A stretch of 64,000 nucleotides of DNA from assembly GCA_030430455.1 (NCBI GenBank), contig JAUIJB010000007.1:27615-91614 (forward strand), in the 5' to 3' direction. The translations under genes were made by a program, and so were the position numbers. Within the stretch, counting starts at the first letter, position 1; each line of letters begins with the position of its first letter. This DNA is from Verrucomicrobiia bacterium (GTDB lineage Bacteria; Verrucomicrobiota; Verrucomicrobiia; Verrucomicrobiales; Akkermansiaceae). The notes under the pieces are model-generated. The model made no database searches. It was not told the origin of the DNA and saw nothing but the letters and a program-made list of their open reading frames with translations. This document shows, one piece after another, positions 9,756-18,660 of the stretch.

Positions 9756-11800
9756 CACGAACCCTCCTCACCCTGCTCGCGCTGGCAGCCGCCCCCGCGA
9801 TGGCAGGCGAACGCGCCCTCGTCGACACCTCCGACTCGCCGCACGCCAAGTCCGCGATGGTCAACCTCGACGACGTCACCTGGAACGGGGGGTTCTGGGG
9901 CGAGCGCTTCGAGGTCCTCCAGGAAAACATGATCCCCTACATGTGGGAGCTGTTCCAGGACGACCACGAGAGCCATGCCTGGTCGAACTACCTGCTCGCC
10001 GCGGGCCTCGGCCAGGGCCGCGACGGCCACTTTCACGGTCCGCCATTCAACGACGGCGACTTCCTCAAGTGGTTCGAGGCCGTCGCCCAGGTCTACGCCG
10101 TCACCAGGGACCCCGAGCTCGACCAGCTGATGGACCGCATCATCGAGGTCGTCGGCAAGGCCCAGCGCGAGGACGGCTATCTCCACACCAAGACGATCAT
10201 CCCGCAGCGCCAGGGCAACGCCGAGGCGAAGGAGTTCGAGGACCGCGAGCACTTCGAGACCTACAACATGGGCCACCTGATCACCGCGGCCTGCGTCCAC
10301 CACCGCGCGACCGGCAAGGACAACATGCTCAAGCTGGCGATCAAGGCCGCCGACTACATCGACCGCCTGTGCGAGGAGAAGCCCGGCGAGCTCGCCCTCA
10401 ACGCGATTTGTCCCTCGCACTACATGGCGGTCATCGAGCTCTACCGCCTGACCGGCGAGGAGCGCTACAAGGAGCTCGGCAAGAAGCTCATCGAGATCCG
10501 CGACCTGGTCCCGCCCGAGGTCGGCAGCGACCACAACCAGGACCGCGTCCCCTTCCGCGAGTCGGAGGAGGCCGCCGGCCACGCGGTGCGCGCCAACTAC
10601 CTCTACGCCGGCGTCGCCGACGTGGTCGCCGAGCACGGCGACCCCGGCCTGCTTGCGCCGCTCGAGAAGATCGCCGACGACGTCCAGCACCACAAGCTCG
10701 CCATCACCGGGATGACCGGGGCCCTCTACGACGGCGCCTCGCCCGACGGCTCGACCGACCACCCCGCGATCAAGACCGTCCACCAGGCCTACGGCCGCGA
10801 CCACCAGTTGCCGAACCTGACGGCCTACCACGAGACCTGCGCGACCATCGGCTACAACCTGTGGAACTGGCGTATGCTCACGCTCACCAACGACGCGCGC
10901 TACGCCGACCTCCACGAGCAGGTCCTCTTCAATGGCGTGCTGCCGGGCATCAGCCTGGAGGGGACGCACTACTTCTACGTCAACCCGCTGCGCAAGTCCG
11001 ACGACCTGGAGGACGACAAGTTCCGCTGGTCGCGCACCCGCACGCCGAACATCAAGTCAAGCTTCTGCTGCCCGCCGAACGTCCTGCGCACCATCGCCGA
11101 GGTCCACAACTACCTCTACACGCTCAGCGAAGACGCCCTCTGGGTGCACCTCTACGGCGCCAGCACGCTGGAGACCGCGTGGCAGGACGGCGCGGAGGTG
11201 AAGCTGCGCCAGGAGACCGACTACCCGTGGAGCGGCACGATCCGGCTGGTGCTCGACAAGGCCCCCGCGAAGACCCTCAAGCTGCGCATCCCCGGCTGGT
11301 CGGGCGAGGCCGGCAACTCGCTGAAGGTCAACGGCGAAGCGGTCGAGACCGATCTCGCCCCCGGGACCTACGCGACGCTCGACCGCGAGTGGTCGGACGG
11401 CGACGTCATCGAGCTCTCGATCGGCTTCGAGCCGGTGCTCTACGAGTCGAACCCGCTGGTCGAGGAGACCCGCAACCAGGTCGCCGTGAAGTACGGCCCG
11501 CTGGTGTACTGCATCGAGTCGAACGACCTGCCGGAGGGGGTCGACATCGACGAGGTCGCGCTCACTCCGGACGCCTTCGCCGACGGCTACGAGACCGGCA
11601 GGATGAAGGTCTCCAACACCGAGGTGACCACCCTCTCAGTCGAGGCCCTCGACCTCGGCGGCGACGACTGGAACCGCGAGACCCTCTACCGTCCGGTGAA
11701 CCGCGCCGAGCCCGACCGCTTCGAGCTCACCCTGGTCCCCTACTATGCCTGGGGCAACCGCGGCGACACCGAGATGACGGTGTGGATCCCACTGCGCTGA
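9752..11800 (+). CDS. Exported GH127 family glycosidase (DUF1680)
   Basis: A 682-residue protein with a clear signal peptide (MTRTLLTLLALAAAPAMAGE), so exported. The (alpha/alpha)6 barrel carries the GH127 zinc/nucleophile site: Glu361 and Cys363 in HETCA, and the CC pair Cys439-Cys440 in FCCPPN. These match Glu338, Cys340, Cys417 and Cys418 of the Bifidobacterium beta-L-arabinofuranosidase, with nearly the same spacing. A C-terminal beta-sandwich follows. Known GH127 activities include beta-L-arabinofuranosidase and, in RG-II breakdown, removal of aceric acid. The start codon overlaps the kinase stop (ATGA), coupling hydrolysis and catabolism genes. The substrate is inference. Confidence 0.88.
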   Translation: MTRTLLTLLALAAAPAMAGERALVDTSDSPHAKSAMVNLDDVTWNGGFWGERFEVLQENMIPYMWELFQDDHESHAWSNYLLAAGLGQGRDGHFHGPPFNDGDFLKWFEAVAQVYAVTRDPELDQLMDRIIEVVGKAQREDGYLHTKTIIPQRQGNAEAKEFEDREHFETYNMGHLITAACVHHRATGKDNMLKLAIKAADYIDRLCEEKPGELALNAICPSHYMAVIELYRLTGEERYKELGKKLIEIRDLVPPEVGSDHNQDRVPFRESEEAAGHAVRANYLYAGVADVVAEHGDPGLLAPLEKIADDVQHHKLAITGMTGALYDGASPDGSTDHPAIKTVHQAYGRDHQLPNLTAYHETCATIGYNLWNWRMLTLTNDARYADLHEQVLFNGVLPGISLEGTHYFYVNPLRKSDDLEDDKFRWSRTRTPNIKSSFCCPPNVLRTIAEVHNYLYTLSEDALWVHLYGASTLETAWQDGAEVKLRQETDYPWSGTIRLVLDKAPAKTLKLRIPGWSGEAGNSLKVNGEAVETDLAPGTYATLDREWSDGDVIELSIGFEPVLYESNPLVEETRNQVAVKYGPLVYCIESNDLPEGVDIDEVALTPDAFADGYETGRMKVSNTEVTTLSVEALDLGGDDWNRETLYRPVNRAEPDRFELTLVPYYAWGNRGDTEMTVWIPLR

Positions 11801-11848
11801 GACCCGCGCCACCTTCCTTCCCCGCTCCTTCAAACCCCGCAGAATCCC

Positions 11849-13321
11849 ATGTCCGAACCCGACCACCCGACCCTCGTCGAGCGCCTCGACGCGCTCTACG
11901 AGTATGACCGGGAGCCCGTCGCCAAGAGCAAGCTCCACGGCGGCAAGACCTTCATCGCCATGTTTGCAAGCGAGCACACCGCGGGCACCGAGTTCGTGCT
12001 CGGGCCGCTGCTGGTCCTGCACGGCGTGTCCGCCTTCGACGCGGTGGTCGGGCTGTTCATCGGCAACATCCTCGCGGTGCTCAGCTGGGCGCTGATCTGC
12101 GCGCCGATCGGCGTGCGCGAGCGGCTGACGGTCTACTGGCAGATCCGCAAGATGGCCGGGCCCTACCTGACGATCCTCTACTCGGCGGCCTTCGTGCTGA
12201 TCTTCTGCCTGCTGGCCGGGGCGATGGTCTCGGTCTCGACCACGGCGATCACCCACCCGTTGGGGATCGAGAGCCCGAACTACGCCGCCGGAGACACCCT
12301 GCCGAGCCTGTCGTGGGCCATCGTCGCCGTGCTCATCGGCATCGTCGTCGCGCTGCTGGCGGTGCTCGGCTTCGACAAGATCGCCCATTTCTCCAAGGTC
12401 TGCGCGCCGTGGATGCCGATCATCTTCTTCGTCGGCGGCATCTCCTGCCTGCCGATGCTCGGGGTCACCAGCCTCGGCGACTTCTGGCAGGCCGCCAACG
12501 AGAAGATCTGGACCGGCATCCCGGCGGAGGGGCAGTCGAAATACGGCTTCTGGAGCTGCGTCGGCCTGGCCTGGCTGTGCAACGCCTCGCAGCACCTCGG
12601 GATGGGCGACGTCACCATCTTCCGCTACGCCAAGAAGTGGCAGTACGGCTTCGCCTCGGCCTTCGGCATGTTCATCGGCCACTACATGGCCTGGATCGCC
12701 TCGGGGATCATGTGCGCCGCCTACATCGCCACCCAGACGGCGGCGGGCGCCGAGGTCAACGTCACCCCCGGCAACATCGCCTGGCTCGGCGCCGGCTGGG
12801 CCGGGCTGGTCTGCGTGGTGCTGGCCGGCTGGACGACCGCCAACCCGACGCTCTACCGCGCCGGGCTGGCCTTCCAGACGGCCACGCCGAACTGGAGCCG
12901 CTGGCGGGTCACCCTGATCGCCGGCGGGATCATGATCGTCACCGCCTGCATGCCCTGGGTGAACGCCAACCTCGACCGCATCGTCGCCACCTACGGCCTG
13001 TTCTTCATGCCGCTCGGCGCGCTGGTCTTCATCGACTACTGGGTGTTCCCGCGGATGGGGCTGCGGAGCAACTTCGCCGAGCACCGCAAGCTGCTGCTCA
13101 GCTGGCCGGCGGCGGTCGGCTGGCTGGGGTCGTACGCGATCGGCTTCCTGCTCTACGCCAAGGACAACTACGCTCCCTTCGCCGGCATCAACGACATGCT
13201 CCCCGAGCTGCTGGCGCGCTACAAGGCGGACAGCTTCATGCAGGTGCTGCCGGCCTGGTTCCTCGCCGTCGGCCTCTACATCGTCTGCAGCCTGATCCAG
13301 CAGAAGCACACCGCCAAGTAA
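11849..13321 (+). CDS. NCS1 family permease (cytosine-permease-like)
   Basis: A 490-residue inner-membrane protein with about 12 hydrophobic segments. The N-terminus (GGKTFIAMFASEHTAGTEF, then GLFIGNILAVLSW) and the middle WLCNASQHLGMGD resemble NCS1 nucleobase/cation symporters such as cytosine permease. NCS1 members normally move nucleobases, hydantoins, allantoin or thiamine. Here the gene sits 48 bases after a GH127 enzyme and before a rhamnosidase, with no nucleobase gene nearby, so a released sugar or a cofactor is a more likely cargo (inference). A 62-residue membrane protein gene follows after 6 bases. Confidence 0.8.
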   Translation: MSEPDHPTLVERLDALYEYDREPVAKSKLHGGKTFIAMFASEHTAGTEFVLGPLLVLHGVSAFDAVVGLFIGNILAVLSWALICAPIGVRERLTVYWQIRKMAGPYLTILYSAAFVLIFCLLAGAMVSVSTTAITHPLGIESPNYAAGDTLPSLSWAIVAVLIGIVVALLAVLGFDKIAHFSKVCAPWMPIIFFVGGISCLPMLGVTSLGDFWQAANEKIWTGIPAEGQSKYGFWSCVGLAWLCNASQHLGMGDVTIFRYAKKWQYGFASAFGMFIGHYMAWIASGIMCAAYIATQTAAGAEVNVTPGNIAWLGAGWAGLVCVVLAGWTTANPTLYRAGLAFQTATPNWSRWRVTLIAGGIMIVTACMPWVNANLDRIVATYGLFFMPLGALVFIDYWVFPRMGLRSNFAEHRKLLLSWPAAVGWLGSYAIGFLLYAKDNYAPFAGINDMLPELLARYKADSFMQVLPAWFLAVGLYIVCSLIQQKHTAK

Positions 13322-13327
13322 GCTGCC

Positions 13328-13516
13328 ATGAAAGCGATCCTGAAAGTCATCTCCTACCTCGGCCTCGCGCTGTCGCTGATCCCCGGCCTGCTGGTCTTCG
13401 CCGGGACGATCGAGCTCGAGACCTCGAAGAACCTCCTCATCGCCGGCATGCTGCTGTGGTTCCTGACCGCCATCTTCTGGATCGAGCGGACCTCGCTGGA
13501 GGACGAGGAGTCCTGA
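13328..13516 (+). CDS. Small two-helix membrane protein
   Basis: A 62-residue protein with two predicted transmembrane segments (about residues 5-25 and 35-53) and an acidic tail (LEDEES). It starts 6 bases after the NCS1 permease stop and ends 2 bases before the GH78 start, so it is firmly within the operon. I do not recognise a named family. Its position suggests an accessory subunit of the permease (inference). Confidence 0.65.
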   Translation: MKAILKVISYLGLALSLIPGLLVFAGTIELETSKNLLIAGMLLWFLTAIFWIERTSLEDEES

Positions 13517-13518
13517 CG

Positions 13519-16266
13519 ATGACCACGATCACCTCGCTGCGCACCGAGTACCTCGTCGACCCGCTGGGGATCGACGAGCGCGAGCCGCGCCTGAGCTGGC
13601 GCATGGAGACCCCGCGGCGCGGCGCGCGCCAGACGGCCTACCGCATCCGCGTGGCCGGCAGCGCGTCCGGGCTCGCCGCCGGCGATGCCGACCGCTGGGA
13701 CTCCGGCCGGGTCGAGTCCGACCAGACGACCCACGTCGCCTACGCCGGCGCACCGCTCGGCTCGCGCGACGCCTGCCACTGGCAGGTCGAGGTCTGGGAC
13801 GACACCGGGGCCAGCGTCGTCTCCGAGCCGGCGCGCTGGACGATGGGGCTGCTCGAGCCCGGCGACTGGCAGGCCGAATGGATCGCCGCCGACCCGGAGG
13901 TCATCGCGCGCGACCCGGAGGCGATCGAGGGCACCGCCACCGAGCCGGGCACCGCGGCGATGTTCCGCCGCGAGTTCAGCGCCCCGGCCGAGGTCGTCCG
14001 CGCCACCGTCCACGCCAGCGCCCGCGGCCTGTTCGAGCTGAGCATCAACGGCGAACGCGTCGGCGAGGACCTGCTCGCGCCCGAGTGGACCGACTACGAC
14101 CGGCGGATCCACTACCGCACCTACGAGGTGACCGACTTGCTGCGCGAGGGCGCCAATGCCATCGGCGCGCTGCTCGGCGACGGCTGGTGGAGCGGCTACG
14201 TCGGCTGGCAGGAGACCCGCGGGCGCTACGGCTCGCTGGAGAACAGCCTGCTGGTCCAGCTCGAGCTGGAGACCGCCGATGGCGGGCGGGAGGTCATCGC
14301 CAGCGACGGATCGTGGCGCTGCGAGGCCTCGCCGGTCCTGTCCTCCGACTTCATGATGGGCGAGACCTACGATGCCCGCCGTGAAAGGGAGGGCTGGGAC
14401 TCGCCGGGCTTCATCGAGTCCTTCTGGCTCCCGGCCCGGACGGTCGACGCGCCGGAGGTTCCGCTCGTCGCCCAGCGCTCCGAGCCGGTGCGGGTGACCG
14501 AGCGGCTCACGCCGGTGTCCCGGACCCGGATGGCGGACGGCTCGTTCATCTTCGACCTCGGCCAGAACATCGCCGGCTGGGTCCACCTGCAGCTGGAGGC
14601 GCCACCGGGGACGCGGCTGACCCTGCGCCACGCCGAGCGCCTCAATCCGGACGGCACCCTCTACACCGAGAACCTGCGGCGGGCGAAGTGCACGGACGTG
14701 GTCATCGTCGGTCCCTCCGGTCGGGTCGACTGGCAGCCCCGCTTCACCTTCCACGGCTTCCAGTTCGTCGAGCTCAGCGGGCTCGAGGGGCTCGAGGGCC
14801 AGCCGCCCGACGGCGCCGTGACCGGCTGCATGGTCCAGTCGGCGACCCCGCCGGCGGGCCACTTCGAGTGCTCGAGCCCGGATGTCAATCGGCTCTGGCT
14901 CAACGGCCTGTGGTCGCAGAAGGACAACTTCCTCAGCGTCCCGACCGACTGCCCGCAGCGCGACGAGCGGCTCGGCTGGATGGGCGACGCCCAGGTCTTC
15001 CTGCGCACCGCGACGTACAATGCCGACGTCGCCGCCTTCTTCACCAAGTGGATGGTCGACGTCGAGGACGCCCAGACCGACGAGGGCATCTTCCCGGACA
15101 CCGCGCCGCGCCTGCGCGAGGGCGACAACTTCGTCGGCCTCGACGACCTCTGCGGCGGCGCCGCCTGGGCCGACGCCGGCGTGATCATCCCGCACACGAT
15201 CTGGCGGGTCTACGGGGACTGCCGTATCATTCGCCGCCACTGGAAGGCGATGGTCGCCTGGCTCGACTACCTCGAGCAGGCGAACCCCGGGCACCTCCGG
15301 GTCCACGAGCTGCGCAACAACTACGGCGACTGGCTGTGCATTCCCTCGGACCGCGAGTTCCGCACCCACTCGCCGATGAAGAACCTGCTGGCCACGGCGT
15401 ACTGGGCGCACGACGCCAGCCTGATGGCGCGGATGGCACGCGCCATCGGCCGGCACGAGGAGTCGAGGCGCTTCGAGGCGATGTTCGAGCAGGTCCGCCG
15501 CGCCTTCCGCAACGAGTTCGTGCGTCCCGACGGCAGCCTCACGGTCGAGACCCAGACCGCCTACCTTCTGGCGCTCGCCTTCGACCTGGTTCCCGCGGAC
15601 CTGCGCGAGGCGGCCGCGGCGCACCTGGTCCGCAACATCCGCGACCTCGACTGGCACCTGAGCACCGGCTTCGTCGGCATCCGCCACCTCAACCCGGTGC
15701 TCACCGAGTGCGGCCACGCGGAGGTCGCCTACCGCCTGCTGCTGCAGGACAGCTACCCGTCCTGGCTCTATCCCGTGAAGCACGGCGCCACCACCATCTG
15801 GGAGCGCTGGAACGGCTGGACCGAGGAGGGCGGCTTCTTCGACCCGCTGATGAACTCCTTCAACCACTACTCGCTCGGCTCGGTCGGCGAGTGGTTGTTC
15901 CGCCACGTCGCCGGCATCGAGCTCGACCCCGAGGTTCCGGGCTTCAAGCGCTTCCTCCTCTATCCGTATCCGGGCGAGGGCCTCAAGCACGCCAGCGGCC
16001 GCTACCGCAGCCTCCACGGCGAAATCGGCAGCCGCTGGCAATGGGACGGCCGGCAGTTCTCCTGGAACGTGACGATCCCGCCGAACACCGGCGCGACGAT
16101 CGCCATCCCGGCGGATCCCGGGTCGATGCCCTCGATCAACGGCAAGGCCGCCGACCAGCCGGGCGAGGGCCTGCGCTACCTCGGCCGCGACGACACGCGC
16201 GTCCGCCTGGAGGCCGTCGCTGGAACCTATGCCATCGACTCGTCCTTCCGCGGATTCGGCGGGTGA
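13519..16266 (+). CDS. GH78 alpha-L-rhamnosidase, no signal peptide
   Basis: A 915-residue protein with the full GH78 order: N-terminal beta domains (LRTEYLVDPLGI, then LSWRM), the rhamnosidase N domain with its ISINGERVG-like hairpin near 170-190, and an (alpha/alpha)6 catalytic barrel opening with the acid-rich DCPQRDERLGWMGDAQ. The C-terminal beta domain contains the family-typical GATTIWERWNGW. It starts MTTITSLRTEY with no hydrophobic leader, so it should be cytoplasmic, unlike the exported GH78 encoded at 24978. It would remove rhamnose from imported oligosaccharides (inference). It is the last gene of the operon, 2 bases after the small membrane protein. Confidence 0.88.
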   Translation: MTTITSLRTEYLVDPLGIDEREPRLSWRMETPRRGARQTAYRIRVAGSASGLAAGDADRWDSGRVESDQTTHVAYAGAPLGSRDACHWQVEVWDDTGASVVSEPARWTMGLLEPGDWQAEWIAADPEVIARDPEAIEGTATEPGTAAMFRREFSAPAEVVRATVHASARGLFELSINGERVGEDLLAPEWTDYDRRIHYRTYEVTDLLREGANAIGALLGDGWWSGYVGWQETRGRYGSLENSLLVQLELETADGGREVIASDGSWRCEASPVLSSDFMMGETYDARREREGWDSPGFIESFWLPARTVDAPEVPLVAQRSEPVRVTERLTPVSRTRMADGSFIFDLGQNIAGWVHLQLEAPPGTRLTLRHAERLNPDGTLYTENLRRAKCTDVVIVGPSGRVDWQPRFTFHGFQFVELSGLEGLEGQPPDGAVTGCMVQSATPPAGHFECSSPDVNRLWLNGLWSQKDNFLSVPTDCPQRDERLGWMGDAQVFLRTATYNADVAAFFTKWMVDVEDAQTDEGIFPDTAPRLREGDNFVGLDDLCGGAAWADAGVIIPHTIWRVYGDCRIIRRHWKAMVAWLDYLEQANPGHLRVHELRNNYGDWLCIPSDREFRTHSPMKNLLATAYWAHDASLMARMARAIGRHEESRRFEAMFEQVRRAFRNEFVRPDGSLTVETQTAYLLALAFDLVPADLREAAAAHLVRNIRDLDWHLSTGFVGIRHLNPVLTECGHAEVAYRLLLQDSYPSWLYPVKHGATTIWERWNGWTEEGGFFDPLMNSFNHYSLGSVGEWLFRHVAGIELDPEVPGFKRFLLYPYPGEGLKHASGRYRSLHGEIGSRWQWDGRQFSWNVTIPPNTGATIAIPADPGSMPSINGKAADQPGEGLRYLGRDDTRVRLEAVAGTYAIDSSFRGFGG

Positions 16267-16312
16267 TGCGAACTGGGGAGAGAGGGCGGGCCCGGGGAGG
16301 TTCGGGGATGGG

Positions 16313-16333
16313 AAACCGCGGATGAACTCAGAT
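16313..16333 (-). repeat. Dispersed decamer-type intergenic repeat, copy 1
   Basis: Read on the minus strand this stretch contains ATCTGAGTTCATCCGCGGTT, a variant of the TCATCTGCGT decamer repeat also present at 27756-27790 and 52781-52812. It lies just downstream of the GH78 stop at the edge of a gene remnant. The function is unknown. Confidence 0.5.
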
Positions 16334-16344
16334 TCCGGAGATCC

Positions 16345-17008
16345 ACCTGCGGGAAGGCGCTTGCCGGCATCCAGATGAGCTGGTGGCACCCGGCCACTTC
16401 GCGCGACGGCAGGCACGTGGCCGACCGCTCCGGCAAACAGATCCGGGTCGCCGACCTTCAAAGCGACGAAGTCCTCCGCCGCCTGCCGCTGGCCCGCGGA
16501 CGGGGATTCCCGGGCGGGTGGTCACCCTGCGGACGCTACCTCTGCTACGGGGCTTATGGTGACCGTGACCCCATCAGCCTGCTGCTCGCCGACTTGAAGA
16601 CGCGCCAGGTGAGCCAGCTCTCCGGGGCAGCTTCACCATGGCGGACTGGTGCCGCGACGGCACCCGGATTGTCGTCGACCACCGAAGCCCCGGAAGCCGC
16701 GGCCTCTGCCTGTTCGAATCCGCGGGACTCGGCGACCTCGTGGCGGAGCCGCCGCGGGGCAAGCCCGATCCGAACCTCGTCGCGGGCCTGGTTCGCCAGC
16801 TCGGCGACGACTCCTTCCGCATCCGCGAGGCGGCTTCGCGCATGCTCCCGGAAATCGGCCGACCCGCAGTGGATCCCCTGCGGGAGACCCTCGAGAATCC
16901 CGATTCCGGACAGGATCTGAATCTGAGGGCACGGAAACTCCTCGACCGGATCGAAGCGGAGCCCCGCTTTGACGGCTGGACCGCGATGCCCGGCATGCCC
17001 GGAGTCGC
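16345..17008 (+). pseudogene. Remnant of a WD40/HEAT-type protein gene with a one-base frameshift
   Basis: The first frame (from about 16363; ATG at 16375) encodes propeller-like pieces: SRDGRHVADRSGKQIRVADL, then GGWSPCGRYLCYGAYGD. It then loses sense near 16625. From 16623 another frame continues the pattern with GSFTMADWCRDGTRIVVDHR and a HEAT-like stretch (LVRQLGDDSFRIREAASRML, ARKLLDRIEAEP). One extra G in the GGGG run at 16624-16627 would join the frames as LSGGSF. No credible N-terminal half or start is present. The 3' end runs into the stop of the convergent PL1 gene. It looks like a decayed WD40-plus-HEAT gene; a single-base sequence error explains the frameshift but not the missing start. 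Confidence 0.55.
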
Positions 17009-18493
17009 CTACTTGGCGTTCGGCGTCGACTCGTGCAGCCGGCAGACGTTGTTCTCGAGCTTGGTGTAATCGACGAACTCCCGCGGGTCGGTCCGGTTGA
17101 GGCACTCCTCGAGGTTGGTGTAGCCATCCTCGTCCGGGTCGGCCGCGTGGTCCCCGCCGTCGGCGGGATCGAGGCCATGAGCCGCCTCCCACGCGTCCGG
17201 CATCCCGTCGCGGTCGGCGTCGGCCGGGGCCTTCGCACCCTTCAGCTCGGGCCACCCGCCGACCTCCGACGGGTGGTCGATGATCCCGCCGGTCTTCTCC
17301 CGGACCGACCCGACCACGCGGCGGTCGACGGCGTCGCGCCGCGGCAGGCTGGCACCGCCGGTGGCGAGCACCCGCTCATGGGCCTCGCGCGGGGACTCGG
17401 TGAGGACCGGCCCCGCCTCGAACGGCTTGTCCTGCTTGTAGCGGCGGATCGTTTCCCGGTCCCAGTCCGGGTCGAAGCGGACCACGCTCCAGTCATCCGT
17501 GATCCGGCGTCCATCGTACATCGTGTCGTCGAAGAACGCGCGGTTGTGGGACGAGCCGGTCGAGTAGGCGATCCCGTTGTCCCTCGAGTCCGGCCCCGGC
17601 ACCAGGGAGTTGCCGACGTAGTTGAGCCTGGTGACGCTCTCCTTGTCGGCGTTGTAGCCGGCATGGCCGCCGCCCCAGTTGTAGATCACGTTGTTGCGAA
17701 AATCCAGCAGCAGGCCGTCGGGGTCCTTGTCGTGCGGGTTCGAGTCGTAGTTCCCGGGCCGCGGGTTGCGCCCGCGGTTGTGGGCATAGAGGTTGTGGAG
17801 GAAGCTGTAGCGCGCCCCGCCCGTCCCCCGGATCAGCGACCCGTAGCCGTGGTCCTTCGGGTTCAGCGCCTCGGTGATGAAGCACCACTGCACCGTGACG
17901 TCGGTCAGCGTCGGCAGCTTGGTCGAGGCGGAAAGGACCTCGTCCTTGCTCCAGCTCGCCGAACAGTGGTCGACGACGATGTTCCGGCCGCGGCCGATGC
18001 TGATCGCATCGCCGCCGTCGCCCTGCTCGCCGAGGCGGCAGCGCAGGTAGCGGACGACCACGTCGTGGGTCCCGATGCCGAGGGTTCCCCCGCGCAGGCA
18101 GATGCCGTCGCCCGGCGCGGTCTGGCCGGCGATGGTGATGAAGGGCTCGCGCAGGGACAGGCTGCCGGCCAGCTCGATCGTCCCGGAGACCTCGAACACC
18201 ACGGTGCGCGGGCCCTCCTGGCCGACCGCCCAACGCAGGCTGCCCTCGCCCTTGTCGTTGAGGTTGGTGACGTGGAGCACCCGCCCGCCGCGGCCACCCT
18301 TGGAGTGGGCCCCGAAGCCCTCCGCGCCGGGGAACGCGGGGATGCGCTCCGCCGCGGCGGGTCCGGCTGCCAGCAGGAGGCAGGACGCCGCGGTGACCCG
18401 GGCAAGCAGTCCCCGCAACTCATGGGAGCGGGCCGTGAGGCTCCGACGCTTCAACGGACGGGATGGGCCTTGTGGATTCGGTCGGATGCTCAT
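17009..18493 (-). CDS. Exported PL1-type pectate lyase with calcium-binding tail
   Basis: A 494-residue protein. The signal peptide (VTAASCLLLAAGPAAAE) is followed by the conserved opening FPGAEGFGAHSKGGRGG and a right-handed beta-helix (VSGTIEL, ITIAGQTAPGDGICLRGG, NIVVDHCSASWSKDE, IYNWGGGHAGYN) typical of pectate-lyase-like PL1 proteins of this phylum. The C-terminus has two Asp-rich loops (DADRDGMPDAW and DPDEDGYTNLEE), a thrombospondin-3-like calcium repeat. An in-frame ATG at 18511 has a GGAAGG too close to it, so 18493 is given with some doubt. It is downstream of the GPH symporter gene on the same strand. It probably cleaves polygalacturonate outside the cell. Confidence 0.85.
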   Translation of the reverse strand: MSIRPNPQGPSRPLKRRSLTARSHELRGLLARVTAASCLLLAAGPAAAERIPAFPGAEGFGAHSKGGRGGRVLHVTNLNDKGEGSLRWAVGQEGPRTVVFEVSGTIELAGSLSLREPFITIAGQTAPGDGICLRGGTLGIGTHDVVVRYLRCRLGEQGDGGDAISIGRGRNIVVDHCSASWSKDEVLSASTKLPTLTDVTVQWCFITEALNPKDHGYGSLIRGTGGARYSFLHNLYAHNRGRNPRPGNYDSNPHDKDPDGLLLDFRNNVIYNWGGGHAGYNADKESVTRLNYVGNSLVPGPDSRDNGIAYSTGSSHNRAFFDDTMYDGRRITDDWSVVRFDPDWDRETIRRYKQDKPFEAGPVLTESPREAHERVLATGGASLPRRDAVDRRVVGSVREKTGGIIDHPSEVGGWPELKGAKAPADADRDGMPDAWEAAHGLDPADGGDHAADPDEDGYTNLEECLNRTDPREFVDYTKLENNVCRLHESTPNAK

Positions 18494-18660
18494 GATCGTG
18501 TCCGGGTTCATTCCTTCCAGCGCGGCGGACCGCCACTCCCCTGGCAAGGCCGCTTCGGGCCGACACGTGCGGATACGATCCCCCCCTCCCGCTGTTTCAA
18601 TCATGACAGGTGATGCCTGCTCCCGACCGTGTCGAGTCCGGTCATTCTCCGACATCCGCA

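Noticed and set aside
11849..13321. Nucleobase salvage as the role of the NCS1 permease.
   Set aside because: No nucleobase deaminase, hydantoinase or purine gene is near, and the gene is inside a carbohydrate operon.
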